Positions 14,516 to 25,963 are shown, counted from the first letter of the stretch. The stretch is 64,000 nt of DNA from an uncultured Eubacteriales bacterium (GCA_902778995.1 CACYZW010000004.1:1-64000); one strand, 5' to 3'. Notes: generated by a model from the letters alone, not told the origin. Numbers and translations: made by a program.

Positions 14516-16216
14516 CTATGCCTCGGCGGCGTTCAGGGCGCTGTAATAGGCCTCCAGCTTCGGCCGGGCCCGCAGGTAATAGGGCAGCAGCTGTTCGTCA
14601 AAGTGCCTGCCCATGCCCTCCATGATGATGTCGTTGGCCTGGTCGAAGGGCATGCTCTCCTTGTATACCCGCTTGCTGACCAGCGCGTCGTACACGTCGG
14701 CAATGGCCATGATACGCGCCTCGATGGGGATTTCCGCCCCCTTCAGCCCCTCCGGGTAGCCCGAGCCGTCCCAGCGCTCATGGTGGTAGTGGGCGACGTT
14801 TTCCGCGATCCGCTGGAATTCGGGGTCGTCCGTGCCCTTTAGTATTTCGTGAACGATCCGGGCGCCCTCGGCGGCGTGCGCCTTCATCTTCTCGAATTCC
14901 TCCGGCGTAAAGCGCCCCGGCTTGCGCAGTACGGCGTCATCCACGGCGATCTTCCCCAGGTCGTGCATCGGCGCGGCCTTGATGAGGTTGCGGCAAAATT
15001 CCTTGGACAGCGCAAAGGCGCCGTCGGCCTGTATTTCGGCGGTGAGCAGCCGCACGCCTTCGCTGGTGCGGCGGATGTGCCCGCCGGTGGAATTGTCCCG
15101 GCTCTCGACCATGGTCGCCATGCCCAAAATCAGGTTGTCGTGCATCGCGACGATGTGCGCCGTCTTCTCGGATACCTCCCGCTTCAGTTCGGCGTTGAAG
15201 GTGTCCAGCAGATTGATATACTGCCGGTCGGGGGTGTCGTCGGTGATGAAGATCTGATAGCCCCGATTGTGGAGCCCGTCAAACAGATAGCTGACCTGTA
15301 TTTGGTAGATGCGCGCGCCGCGCTCAAATAAGGCCGTGTTGTCAGCCTCGTCCCTTTGAAAGGCTTCGAGCCACGCCAGTACCGTGCCGCGCATCTGCGG
15401 GTTGTGGGCCACGAGCCTGTCGACGGTCAATTCATTCAGCTCCGGCAGGATGGCCTTCGCCGTGGCGTTGCTGCCCAGGTAATTGAGATCGAAGTCGACG
15501 GAGATAAAGCCCGTGTCGCCGTTCTGGACCAGAGAATCGATGGCGGTGTCCGAGATGTCGTACAGGCAGATGCGGTGCGCGATGATCAGATAGATCAACA
15601 GGGCGAGGGTCAGCGCCGCCGGAAACAGCTCGATGTCGCGCACGAGCCTGCGCCCGCCAAAGAAGCTGAGCATCGAGAACACTACGGGGAGAAACAGCAG
15701 ATAGATCAGCTTTCTGGAAACCTGTTTTTTCCGTATGTAGCTGTAGATCATGGCGCCGATGCTGGCCAGGAAACAGGCGAAGATCATGGCGTAAAATACG
15801 GTGTGTACGGGACCGTAGGTCTTGATCAGCGTCGCCACGCCGTTTGTTCTCTGAAAGACGACGGAGGTGTAGATCAGGCCGCTCGCGCCGTTGAACACCC
15901 GGAAGAGGAAGATGACCGTGCTCAGCCCCAGCAAACCCACGGGAATCCAACGGGAAAGCCTGATATGGCAGAGGCTGAAGACGGTGAGCATCATGATCGG
16001 CAACAGATAGCACCCGCCGATATAGGTCAGCGCGTTCACCGCAAGGGCTTCCTCAAAGACCTGCGCCCTGCCGAACAGACAGTAGCCCAGGTTGGTAACG
16101 GGCACGAGCACGAACACCAGCGTGATGTGTACGTCGAAGTGCTTGTGCCACATGCACACATAGACGAGCGTCAGAGCCAGGGATATGACAAAGGCCAGAT
16201 CATAGAACAGTGTCAA
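14516..16216 (-). CDS. HD-GYP phosphodiesterase with N-terminal 7TM sensor
   Basis: 566 aa. Roughly residues 1-215 form seven hydrophobic helices like the 7TM region of sensor kinases. A PAS-like segment follows (about 235-330), and the C-terminus is an HD-GYP domain with MHDLGKIAVDD and HHERWDGSGYP, both catalytic signatures intact. The family hydrolyses cyclic-di-GMP or related dinucleotides. Start is TTG 16216 with GGAGG 10 bases upstream. Probably converts a membrane or extracellular signal into second-messenger breakdown. No diguanylate cyclase is in the window, but a c-di-AMP cyclase is (35.1 kb). Confidence 0.88.
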   Translation of the reverse strand: MTLFYDLAFVISLALTLVYVCMWHKHFDVHITLVFVLVPVTNLGYCLFGRAQVFEEALAVNALTYIGGCYLLPIMMLTVFSLCHIRLSRWIPVGLLGLSTVIFLFRVFNGASGLIYTSVVFQRTNGVATLIKTYGPVHTVFYAMIFACFLASIGAMIYSYIRKKQVSRKLIYLLFLPVVFSMLSFFGGRRLVRDIELFPAALTLALLIYLIIAHRICLYDISDTAIDSLVQNGDTGFISVDFDLNYLGSNATAKAILPELNELTVDRLVAHNPQMRGTVLAWLEAFQRDEADNTALFERGARIYQIQVSYLFDGLHNRGYQIFITDDTPDRQYINLLDTFNAELKREVSEKTAHIVAMHDNLILGMATMVESRDNSTGGHIRRTSEGVRLLTAEIQADGAFALSKEFCRNLIKAAPMHDLGKIAVDDAVLRKPGRFTPEEFEKMKAHAAEGARIVHEILKGTDDPEFQRIAENVAHYHHERWDGSGYPEGLKGAEIPIEARIMAIADVYDALVSKRVYKESMPFDQANDIIMEGMGRHFDEQLLPYYLRARPKLEAYYSALNAAEA

Positions 16217-16265
16217 CGCTTTTCTTCCTCCATCGACAATTCCGGGTATGGATTATCTGAATTGT

Positions 16266-16598
16266 TCAGCTCAGCAGCTCCGCCGCGAGCCTGGCCGCGT
16301 CGCCGACGTAATCGTTGCAGTTCTTGCCCGCGCCCCTGAGCTTCCTGCATTCCGTCGCGCCGTTCAATTCCAGAAACCGCCTTTCAAATTCGTCCGCAGA
16401 ATCCGGCTTCAGCTTCATCAGCAGCGCCCTGCCCGCAAGATAGGCGCCGCATTGGCCGCCCTCGGAGCGGGGCTTCGGAGCCGCTTGAACGGCCTCGTCT
16501 TTAGAAAGGCCAAGCTCGCTGGCGAAGCAGGCGTAGACGGACTGGCCGCAGTTGTTGCCGCCCTTATGGATGGCGCGCGCTGTCTGTTCGTATGACAT
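16266..16598 (-). CDS. C_GCAxxG_C_C family redox protein
   Basis: 110-aa soluble protein with the family's ordered cysteines: NCGQSVY (residue 17), GGQCGAYLAG (about 50), ATECRKL (about 84) and KNCNDYV (about 94). Members are small putative redox-active proteins of anaerobes and are mostly uncharacterised. AAAGGAG stands 9 bases before ATG 16598. It has its own promoter (16659-16687, minus) and lies upstream of the HD-GYP gene on the same strand, 49 bases apart. Confidence 0.8.
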   Translation of the reverse strand: MSYEQTARAIHKGGNNCGQSVYACFASELGLSKDEAVQAAPKPRSEGGQCGAYLAGRALLMKLKPDSADEFERRFLELNGATECRKLRGAGKNCNDYVGDAARLAAELLS

Positions 16599-16658
16599 GC
16601 AATAAAACTCCTTTGCCTGCGCGGATAATCCGCTATCATATTTTGCTTTCTCTTTGTA

Positions 16659-16687
16659 ATTGTACCATATTTCCGGCCTTCAGGCAA
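16659..16687 (-). promoter_or_regulatory. promoter of the C_GCAxxG_C_C gene
   Basis: On the minus strand TTGCCT (16682-16687), 17 bases, TACAAT (16659-16664). The rest of the 16599-16950 gap holds no gene. A TATGAT at 16861 may be the -10 of the next plus-strand gene. Confidence 0.55.
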
Positions 16688-16950
16688 TCACTATTTTCCG
16701 GCGGGAAGACCCGTTTGCAAGGCGGAAAAGCCCGTCAGGGTTTGCCTCGGCGAGGAAGCTGTCACCTTTGACGCAAGTTCGAAGCCGGAGGCTGAGCAAT
16801 GACGGTGCTTTCGCGGCAAATCGGCCAAAACGCATTATTTTGTGGACAACCGCGGCCCTTTATGATAAGATGAACAGGGCATTCGTATCGTGAAAGCCGC
16901 AGACAGAGGAAATCGCGAAGGACAGAAACCACACGGAGGCGCATGACAAC

Positions 16951-17814
16951 ATGAAGAAGATCATCGTTATGATACTGCTCATGGCTTTGATGCTGTGCGG
17001 CATGTCCGCTGTGTCGGAGCACAACTGGATCGACCCGGAGAATCGGGGCAATTTCTCCAAATTGCTGGATACGCTGGTGAACGCCTATGAAAGGCCTTCG
17101 GATCAGGACAATGCCGTCATCGACGAGGCGCTTGACGCAATCCGGCAGGTGAGCGATTCGGATTACGAAGTCGCGCGCGCCATTGCCGCCCATTGGCGGG
17201 CTGTTTACCTCGACGAGGCGTATCAGCTGTATGTCCATCGGGAGGGCGAGAAATATGCTGAAGCCCTCGCGGAGACCGGCCTTGAGGACAGCGACCGGCA
17301 CGCCTTTGTGGTTCTGGGCTACGAGCTCAAGAACGGAGAGATGACAGGCGAACTGATGGGAAGGTGCGATGCGGCGGCAGCCGCGGCGCGCTCGTTTCCC
17401 AGCGCGATAATCGTCTGCTCCGGCGGCGCGACCGGCGACAACAACCCAGGGAATCATACGGAAGCGGGCCTGATGCGGGATTATCTCGTGGAAGAACACG
17501 GCATCGATCCGTCCCGAATCCATATCGACGAGAACGCGATGACCACGTTGGAGAACGCCGTCAACACGCTGGAGATATTGAAGCGGCAGGGAACGGAGAC
17601 GATGACCATCGTCACGTCCACCTATCATCAGCGCTGGGGACAGGCGCTTTACAACGCCGTGTCCGCGCTGTACCGGGAAGCCTACGGCTATTCGGTCGAA
17701 ATCGAGGAGAACTATTGCTATGAAATCGAGCCATCAAAGGACGTATACCGACATGACGACCGCATAGCAGCCCGTCAAATCGCCCAGCTGCTGGGTGTGC
17801 CCGTGGATCAATGA
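16951..17814 (+). CDS. DUF218 (YdcF/SanA-like) exported protein
   Basis: 287 aa. Residues 1-22 form a signal peptide or anchor (KK, then a hydrophobic run). A helical region to about residue 110 precedes the DUF218 domain: AFVVLGYELK, AIIVCSGGATG, TEAGLMRDYLVEE, and IHIDENAMTTLENAVNT with its conserved ENA..T motif. DUF218 proteins are envelope-associated in bacteria, with proposed roles in polysaccharide or cell-envelope metabolism; the reaction is unknown. ATG 16951 is preceded by GGAGG at a long spacing. No operon partner is evident. Confidence 0.8.
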   Translation: MKKIIVMILLMALMLCGMSAVSEHNWIDPENRGNFSKLLDTLVNAYERPSDQDNAVIDEALDAIRQVSDSDYEVARAIAAHWRAVYLDEAYQLYVHREGEKYAEALAETGLEDSDRHAFVVLGYELKNGEMTGELMGRCDAAAAAARSFPSAIIVCSGGATGDNNPGNHTEAGLMRDYLVEEHGIDPSRIHIDENAMTTLENAVNTLEILKRQGTETMTIVTSTYHQRWGQALYNAVSALYREAYGYSVEIEENYCYEIEPSKDVYRHDDRIAARQIAQLLGVPVDQ

Positions 17815-17946
17815 CCTGAGGGAACGCTGCACAAGGGGGAGCATGCCCTGAATGGCCGCACTGCGATATGCCCCGGGGGCAACGACAATCGCGTGCCTGC
17901 ATGCCAAAGGGCTCGTCGTATCGTGAGAAAGGGAGAGATGTATTCC

Positions 17947-18396
17947 ATGGATTACAGGAAGTTTGGTTCGACCTATTATATCCGCATGGATCGCGGGGAT
18001 GAGATTATTGCCGGACTGCTTTCGATCTGCGAAAAGGAGGGCGTGCGCTCCGCCGTATACAACGGCATCGGCGGATGCGCGTCCGCCCAAATACAGACCT
18101 TCATCCCGGCGGAAGGCGCTTTTCATACGGAGAAGGTCGAGGGCATGCTCGAGCTTGTTTCCCTCATGGGCAACGTGGTGACAGGGGAGGACGGAGGGCT
18201 CCGCCACCATACCCACGCGCTGTTTTCCTGCGTCCGGGACGGAGCACACAGCATTTATGCGGGTCATCTGAAAGACAGCGTCGTGCTGTATACGGCGGAG
18301 ATAGAACTTCGCCCCGTCTTGAATGGCACGATCTGTCAAAAACACGATCCTGAAACGGGGACGGGGTTCTGGAGCTTTTCCTGTGAAAACAAGTAA
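17947..18396 (+). CDS. PPC (DUF296) domain protein, paralogue 1
   Basis: 149-aa protein of the plant-and-prokaryote-conserved domain family: GDEIIAGLLSICEKEGV, NGIGGCASAQI, LELVSLMGNV, HHTHALFSC, GGHL-like AGHL and TAEIELRPV. Prokaryotic members form trimers with a metal-like His cluster and have no proven function. ATG 17947 is chosen over 17938 because GGGAG ends 11 bases before it, and because the paralogue at 62.7 kb also starts MDYR. MITE-like copy B begins just after the stop codon. Confidence 0.8.
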   Translation: MDYRKFGSTYYIRMDRGDEIIAGLLSICEKEGVRSAVYNGIGGCASAQIQTFIPAEGAFHTEKVEGMLELVSLMGNVVTGEDGGLRHHTHALFSCVRDGAHSIYAGHLKDSVVLYTAEIELRPVLNGTICQKHDPETGTGFWSFSCENK

Positions 18397-18404
18397 ATGA
18401 TGCT

Positions 18405-18573
18405 TCAAGGAAACACCGCACAATCGAGTCGAGCAGAGACGGGATGAATTTTTGACAGATGCGAACTGCAAAAACCGCAGGTTGCCTGGATTGGTAATCA
18501 AGGGTTTTGCAGACGGCAGATGGCTGATATTCAGCCGTTAATGCGCCATGAGCATTGGGCGGTGTTGCCTTAA
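18405..18573 (+). mobile_element. MITE-like element copy B
   Basis: About 168 bases with inverted ends (AAGGAAACACCGCACAAT at left; AAGGCAACACCGCCCAAT at right on the other strand) and the central palindrome GGCTGATATTCAGCC (18522-18536). It lacks the nested hairpin of copy A, so it probably shows the basic form. Non-coding. Bases 18574-18712 beyond it hold nothing recognisable. Confidence 0.75.
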
Positions 18574-18712
18574 TCCCGTTACCGCGCCCTCACCCTGGCT
18601 GGAATCGTCGGAAGCGCCGGTTTCTTCGACGCGATGTTTGCAGGGGATATATTATATCTTTTTCATGCCCGCCGATCAATGGCGAAAAACCTTGTCCAGC
18701 CCCCAGCGGCTT

Positions 18713-18940
18713 TCAGACGCACCCGCTTACGGCGGCGAAAAGACTGCGGATGGAGAAGCCCGCCTTCCTGTTCCGGTGGCAGTCCCGCGCCGCTTTGATT
18801 TTCATGGCGCGGGCGCGTCGCTGCAGCAGGCGCGCCGCCTCCGGGACATCCCACTGGCGCGCCTCCAGGGCCGCCGTCGCTTCCTCCCGGCTTACGCATA
18901 AGGCCTCAGACAGCATACTCGTCATACTTTCCCTTGTCAT
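18713..18940 (-). CDS. small UBA-like domain protein
   Basis: 75 aa. Residues 7-45 read as a three-helix UBA-like unit (MLSEALCVSREEATAALEAR, then WDVPEAARLL); the C-terminus is basic. Start at ATG 18940 has GAGGG 8 bases before it; an in-frame ATG at 19009 lacks a site. UBA-like folds occur in bacterial EF-Ts and in small clostridial proteins of unknown role. The gene stands alone. Function unknown. Confidence 0.6.
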   Translation of the reverse strand: MTRESMTSMLSEALCVSREEATAALEARQWDVPEAARLLQRRARAMKIKAARDCHRNRKAGFSIRSLFAAVSGCV

Positions 18941-19059
18941 GGTTCGTGCCCTCCCGTCTGTCGTTCTCTTGCTGATTTCGTCGGTTGGACGGCGATGGGT
19001 GCGTTTCATTACAAATATTTTGTTCCCTTCGGTGTTAAAAAAATATAATTAATACATGT

Positions 19060-19125
19060 ATGAACGCCCCCGGTCTGGCCTGAGGGCCAGCCGGCGTCCC
19101 GGGGGCCTGCCGGCCCGTTCTGTGG
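19060..19125. repeat. GC-rich nested palindrome in the 18941-19283 gap
   Basis: GCCCCCGG (19066-19073) pairs with CCGGGGGC (19099-19106) and encloses TGGCC/GGCCA (19076-19089); GAACG/CGTTC can extend the stem. AT-rich DNA with a TATAAT precedes it on the plus strand. Could be a leader structure or a dispersed palindromic repeat. The rest of the gap holds only a candidate promoter for the next gene. Confidence 0.4.
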
Positions 19126-19187
19126 GCGCTCGTACTCTGTAAGGCGCATATGCGCACTAAAAGCATCCGTCTTAATGGATGTATCTC

Positions 19188-19216
19188 TTGCGTATTTTGA
19201 CGCTGTGTGGTAGCAT
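19188..19216 (+). promoter_or_regulatory. possible promoter of the GDPD gene
   Basis: TTGCGT (19188-19193), 17 bases, TAGCAT (19211-19216). Moderate match only. Confidence 0.4.
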
Positions 19217-19283
19217 TGAGGCAGTAAGGCAATCATGCAAAGGTTTTACAGGGCGAGGTTTGACCTGACGGAGGATAGCGGTG

Positions 19284-21146
19284 ATGAGCCAACGGAACAA
19301 ATCAGAAAACAAGTACAGCCTGCGCCTGTTTATTGGAGCGCTGCCGGAAATCATAAGGTTCCATACCCTCATCGGCATATTCATGGTGGCGCTGGGATGG
19401 GTGATCAATCAACTCATCAAGGGCGTCGCCCAGGCCGGCGGAGGCGCGATTACCACGGCGAACATGGCCAGGTCGCTGCTGAGCTGGCGCACCCCCCTGC
19501 TGCTGGTGCTCATCGTCGCGCTCGCCGTGCTGTTCGTGGTACTGGAACTCTTCGCCCAGATATACATGTGCGACGATATACTCGCGGGGCGTGCAATCCG
19601 AATGACGGCCCTGGTGCGTCGGAGCCTTGCCGCCGTGCGGCGGTTTTTCAATCCCGGGGGCGCAGTGATACTGCTCTATATCATCGTCGCCGCATCGCTG
19701 TACGGATTGGGGTTTTCCGCCAGCCAGGCCAGCGGCTTTTACCTGCCCACCTACGCCTTGGACGTGATCTTCAGTACGCCGCTCTACATCATGGCCTATT
19801 GCGCGGTGATGGCGCTTGTGTTCGTCCTCGGCCTGTTCGTCATATTCACGCTCCACGCCGTATTGCTTGACGGCAGGAGACCGGGAGAGGGCCTGCGCCA
19901 CTCGGCGGGGCTGTTCCGCAGGCACTGGAAGCGCTTCCTGCCGGGCATACTGGCGGTCTTTTTCCTGGGCACAGTCGCTATCGGCGCGGCGTTTGTGATA
20001 CTGAACCTGCCGGGAACAGGCCTCAACGCCGCGATGGCCGACCTGCCCAGGGGCTACGTCGTCGATCCCGAAGCGCTGTTCAACGCAACCGCGTCCCAGA
20101 TGGATTACTGGGTCACCGCGTTCCGTTTTCTGAGCGTGTTCGTTACGTTTTTCAGGAACTATGTCCTGGCCATGATGGTGATGCTGCTCGGAACGGTGCT
20201 GATCATGTGGGTCACCCTTTGTTACTTCGCCTATACCGGCGGCGAAGGGCGCGGCGAAGCGCCCCGGACCGCCAGGCAGCGGCACGGGAAGTCGATCGTC
20301 GTGATCGCACTGATGCTGGTGCTCATGCTCCTCGTCAGTTCGCTCGCAGCCGTATTTTTCAACGACGTGCTGATGCGCGCCGAGCCCGCGCACATCGTAG
20401 CGCACCGAACAGGAGGCGTCATGGCTTCCGAGAATTCGCTGGAGGGCGTGGCGGCAGCCATCAAAAAGGGCTGCTACGGGTGCGAGACGGACGTGCAGCG
20501 CACCGGGGACGGCGGCTACATCATCAATCACGATGACGATTTCCGCAGGCTGACGGGCGTGGGGAAGAAGCCGGGCGAGATGACGATGGCGGAAATTGCC
20601 GAGCTGCGCATCAAAGACACCACCGGCAGCGGCGCGGAGCTTCCGGTGCCGACGGCGGAGGAAATGCTGTTGGCGGTCAGGGGCAGGGTAAAGCTGTTTC
20701 TGGAGCTGAAGGGCGTCAGCGCGGATCGGCGGATGGCGGATGATTTGGTCCGCCTGATACAAAAGCTGGATTGCGCGGACGACATTGTGTTTATCTCCCT
20801 GCAATACGATGTCATCGACTACGTGGAGAGGACCTATCCCGAATTTGAAACGGGCGTGCTGATGTTTGGAGGCATCGGCGACATCGCCCGGCTCAACTGC
20901 GACCTGCTCATAATGGAGGAGCACATGGCGACCGACGACCGCATCGACGAGATTCACAGCCTGGGCAAAAAGGCGTATGTCTGGACGGTGAATACCAGGG
21001 AAGGCCTGCATTACTTCCTGAACAGCGACGCGGACGGCGTCATCACCGATCAGATCGAGCGCGCGTTGGAGGTTCAGGCCGAACTGGACGCGCGCACCGA
21101 TTACGACGTCATCATCGACAAGTTCGACGAATTATGGATGGATTGA
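19284..21146 (+). CDS. membrane-anchored glycerophosphodiester phosphodiesterase
   Basis: 620 aa. An N-terminal membrane domain (about residues 15-365, eight hydrophobic segments, similar to the GDPD membrane-domain family) precedes a GDPD barrel: AHRTGG with catalytic His near residue 373, ENSLEG, ETDVQRTGD with the metal Glu/Asp, NHDDDFRRLTG, FLELKG and VWTVNTRE. It likely cleaves glycerophosphodiesters or lipoteichoic-acid-type polymers at the membrane. ATG 19284 sits 9 bases after GGAGG; the GTG at 19281 is also possible. It is 59 bases from ligA and may be co-transcribed with it. Confidence 0.9.
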   Translation: MSQRNKSENKYSLRLFIGALPEIIRFHTLIGIFMVALGWVINQLIKGVAQAGGGAITTANMARSLLSWRTPLLLVLIVALAVLFVVLELFAQIYMCDDILAGRAIRMTALVRRSLAAVRRFFNPGGAVILLYIIVAASLYGLGFSASQASGFYLPTYALDVIFSTPLYIMAYCAVMALVFVLGLFVIFTLHAVLLDGRRPGEGLRHSAGLFRRHWKRFLPGILAVFFLGTVAIGAAFVILNLPGTGLNAAMADLPRGYVVDPEALFNATASQMDYWVTAFRFLSVFVTFFRNYVLAMMVMLLGTVLIMWVTLCYFAYTGGEGRGEAPRTARQRHGKSIVVIALMLVLMLLVSSLAAVFFNDVLMRAEPAHIVAHRTGGVMASENSLEGVAAAIKKGCYGCETDVQRTGDGGYIINHDDDFRRLTGVGKKPGEMTMAEIAELRIKDTTGSGAELPVPTAEEMLLAVRGRVKLFLELKGVSADRRMADDLVRLIQKLDCADDIVFISLQYDVIDYVERTYPEFETGVLMFGGIGDIARLNCDLLIMEEHMATDDRIDEIHSLGKKAYVWTVNTREGLHYFLNSDADGVITDQIERALEVQAELDARTDYDVIIDKFDELWMD

Positions 21147-21151
21147 GTTGA

Positions 21152-23191
<2,040 letters not shown>

Positions 23192-23440
23192 TTGAAAATT
23201 GTCCGATCCTCCATCGTAGGCACGGGCCGGATGAAGGAAGCGCTCCCGGGGAGGACTGAACAAAGGCGATATACCCTTCAATTCAGAATGTCGCGCGATA
23301 AAAAACAGCTTGCCCGCCATGCACGACGCGCGGGGCGGCATCATACTGTTAAATATCTCGGCTTTTCAGAAAACAGACAGAAGCGCCGGAAGCATTGTGT
23401 TATAATCCATATATTAGCGCATTATTGGAGGCGAATGCCT

Positions 23441-24487
23441 ATGAATATAGTGGTGCTGTGCGGCGGATTGAGCATGGAACGCAATGTTTCCATATGCAGC
23501 AGCACTTTGATCTGCAAGGCCCTGCGAAAGCTGGGCCACAGGGCTGTGATGGTGGACATGTACTTCGGGCTTGAGGACTGCGATGTCGAACCGGCGAAGC
23601 TGTTCGAGGCGCTCCCTCCGCTCGCTGAAGTGAGCGTTTCCGAGCTGGCGCCCGACCTGGACGCGGTGCGCAGAGCGCGCAAATGGAAGAGCCCGAGCAT
23701 GGTGGGCAAGGGCGTGTTCGAGCTGTGCGCGCTGGCGGACGTCGTATTCCTGGGCTTGCACGGTACGTGCGGCGAGGACGGCCGCATACAGGCTGCGCTG
23801 GATTTGATGGGCGTGCCCTATACCGGCAGCGGCTATCTGGGCAGCGCCATCGCCATGGACAAGGATTTGACCAAACAACTGGTGCGGGCGGCGGGCCTGC
23901 GCACGCCCGAATGGCGGCTTTTGTACTACAGAGAGGGCCAGATCGAAGCGCTTTGCGGCGAGCTGAGGCTGCCCTGCGTGGTGAAGCCGGTGGACAGCGG
24001 CTCCAGCATCGGCGTCGCCATCGCCCACAACCGGGAAGAGCTTGAAAAGGCGCTGCGGGAAAATGCAGGCCTTGGCCGGGTGATCGTGGAGCAGTATATC
24101 CACGGGCGCGAGATACAGGTGGGCGTGCTCAGGGGCAAGGCCCTGCCCTCCATAGAGATCATACCTAAGGGGGGCTTTTACGACTATAAGAACAAGTATC
24201 AGGCCGGGGCGGCGGTGGAAATCTGTCCCGCGCCCGTGGAGCCTGAAACCGAGCAGATGCTGGGCGCGACGGCGCTGAAGGTGCACAAGCTGCTGGAGCT
24301 GAGCACCTATTCCAGAACCGATTTCCTGCTTACGGAGGCGGGGGAGATCTATTTCCTGGAGATCAACACGCTGCCGGGCATGACGCCCACCAGCCTGGTG
24401 CCCCAGGAGGCTGCCGCGACGGGCATCGATTACAATTCCCTTTGCCAGATGATCGTGGACGACGCCCTGGGAGGTGCAGACGCCTGA
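23441..24487 (+). CDS. ddl: D-alanine--D-alanine ligase family protein
   Basis: ATP-grasp enzyme (348 aa) that makes D-Ala-D-Ala for peptidoglycan. N-terminal MNIVVLCGGLSMERNVS, substrate loop GLHGTCGEDG, ATP-grasp core VVKPVDSGSSIGV, and the metal site FLEINTLPGMTPTSL. ATG 23441 has GGAGG 9 bases upstream; the ATG at 23435 is too close. A TATAAT stands at 23401-23406. The 3' end overlaps murF (TGATG), so ligation of D-Ala-D-Ala and its attachment to the UDP-precursor are coupled. The roughly 250 bases before the gene hold nothing else recognisable. Confidence 0.93.
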   Translation: MNIVVLCGGLSMERNVSICSSTLICKALRKLGHRAVMVDMYFGLEDCDVEPAKLFEALPPLAEVSVSELAPDLDAVRRARKWKSPSMVGKGVFELCALADVVFLGLHGTCGEDGRIQAALDLMGVPYTGSGYLGSAIAMDKDLTKQLVRAAGLRTPEWRLLYYREGQIEALCGELRLPCVVKPVDSGSSIGVAIAHNREELEKALRENAGLGRVIVEQYIHGREIQVGVLRGKALPSIEIIPKGGFYDYKNKYQAGAAVEICPAPVEPETEQMLGATALKVHKLLELSTYSRTDFLLTEAGEIYFLEINTLPGMTPTSLVPQEAAATGIDYNSLCQMIVDDALGGADA

Positions 24488-25848
24488 TGAAGCCCTTTAC
24501 ATTGCGGGAAGCATTGACGGCGGTGGACGGTCGCTGTTATGGGGACGAGGCGGCGCTGGAGCGCATCGTCGAAGGCGTCACCAGCGACAGCCGTATGGCG
24601 GGACCGGGGATGCTGTTCATACCCCTGAAGGGATCGCGGGTGGACGGGCATGACTTCATGGCCGCCTGCATAAAAGCCGGCGCTGTGGCAAATTTCAGCG
24701 AGCGCGAGCCTGCCCCTCAGGAACAGCCCGCCATTGTGGTGGATTCCACCATGCGCGCCACGGGAGCGCTGGCAGCATGGCATCGCGCCCGTTTTGATAT
24801 TCCCGTCATCGGCGTCACCGGCAGCGTCGGCAAGACCACCACGAAGGAAATGATCGCCGCGGTGCTCAGCCAGCGCTACAAGACCCACAAGACCCGGAAA
24901 AACCTGAACAACGAGCTGGGCGTGCCCTGGACGCTGATGGGGCTGGACGATTCCCATCAGGTGTCCGTGGTGGAAATGGGCATCAGCGAATTTGGAGAGA
25001 TGCGCCGCCTGACGCGCATGGTTCGCCCGACCATCGCGGTGTTCAGCGTGATTGGTGACGCCCATCTGGAATTCCTGGGCGACCGGGAAGGGGTCATGCG
25101 TGCCAAGGGCGAGATATTCGAGGGCATGGACGAGAACTGCCTGGCGGTGCTCAACGGGGACGATCCGATCCAGCGTGCCTGCCGCCCGAACATGCGCCGG
25201 ACGACCTATGGGCTCAGCCCGGACTGCGATGTGCGGGGCGAGAACGTGCGCAACCTCGGCGAGGCGGGCATGCGCCTGACGGTTCGGCATCCCGGCGGCG
25301 CCTTCGATCTGAGCATTCCGGCCTTCGGCAGCCACCTGGCCTGCGCGGCGCTGGCCGCTGCGGCAGTGGGCCTCGAGCTGGGACTCACCGGAGAGGAAAT
25401 CGCGAGGGGCGTCGCCCGGTATGAGACGGTTGGGGACAGGGCCAGGGTGCTCCACCACGCAGACATGACCATCGTCAGCGACTGCTATAACGCCAACCCC
25501 AATTCATGCCAGGCTGCGGTGGATTCGCTGATGCAGCTGCACGGCAGGCGGCGGGTCTGCATACTGGGCGACATGCTGGAGCTCGGTCCCCATTCCGATG
25601 AATTACATCGCGGGGTCGGCTCCTATGCGGCGCGGGCCGGCGTCGATCTCGTGGTGGGCTGCGGCCCACAGTCCCGCAATACGGCCCTGGGCGCGGAGGC
25701 GGACGGCTGCGACGTGCTGTTCTTTCCGGATAAAGACCGCCTGCTTTCAGCGCTTGGGGAGATCGTTCACCCCGGGGACTGCGTGCTGGTGAAGGCCAGC
25801 CACAGCATGGCCTTTGAGGATATCGTGGAGCGATTGATGGCGGAATGA
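24487..25848 (+). CDS. murF: UDP-MurNAc-tripeptide--D-Ala-D-Ala ligase
   Basis: Adds D-Ala-D-Ala to the UDP-MurNAc-tripeptide (453 aa). N-terminal substrate domain with SRMAGPGMLFIPLKG, Mur-ligase P-loop GVTGSVGKTTTKE near residues 118-130, the NLNNELGVP motif, VVEMGISEFGEM, and a C-terminal domain with DCYNANPNS and LGDMLELG. The start ATG shares an A with the ddl stop codon; GGAGG lies 13 bases upstream. A strong hairpin ends the ddl-murF unit. Confidence 0.96.
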   Translation: MKPFTLREALTAVDGRCYGDEAALERIVEGVTSDSRMAGPGMLFIPLKGSRVDGHDFMAACIKAGAVANFSEREPAPQEQPAIVVDSTMRATGALAAWHRARFDIPVIGVTGSVGKTTTKEMIAAVLSQRYKTHKTRKNLNNELGVPWTLMGLDDSHQVSVVEMGISEFGEMRRLTRMVRPTIAVFSVIGDAHLEFLGDREGVMRAKGEIFEGMDENCLAVLNGDDPIQRACRPNMRRTTYGLSPDCDVRGENVRNLGEAGMRLTVRHPGGAFDLSIPAFGSHLACAALAAAAVGLELGLTGEEIARGVARYETVGDRARVLHHADMTIVSDCYNANPNSCQAAVDSLMQLHGRRRVCILGDMLELGPHSDELHRGVGSYAARAGVDLVVGCGPQSRNTALGAEADGCDVLFFPDKDRLLSALGEIVHPGDCVLVKASHSMAFEDIVERLMAE

Positions 25849-25887
25849 GCCGGGAGTTATAAAAAAATATACAATGCTGTGCAAGTG

Positions 25888-25935
25888 CGGACGCCCTCAG
25901 TCAGCCGCAGGCTGACCGAGGGCGTCCGTTTCGAT
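25888..25935. terminator. bidirectional terminator between murF and aroE
   Basis: 11-bp stem CGGACGCCCTC (25888-25898)/GAGGGCGTCCG (25918-25928) with an inner CAGCC/GGCTG pairing, followed by TTTCGATGTATTTT. It serves two convergent genes. Confidence 0.75.
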
Positions 25936-25963
25936 GTATTTTCCCGGGCTTTCACATTTTGCG

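Noticed and set aside
19009..19236. Small minus-strand ORFs of 65-75 codons
   Set aside because: Antisense to a palindromic, GC-rich intergenic region, without ribosome binding site or recognisable domain.
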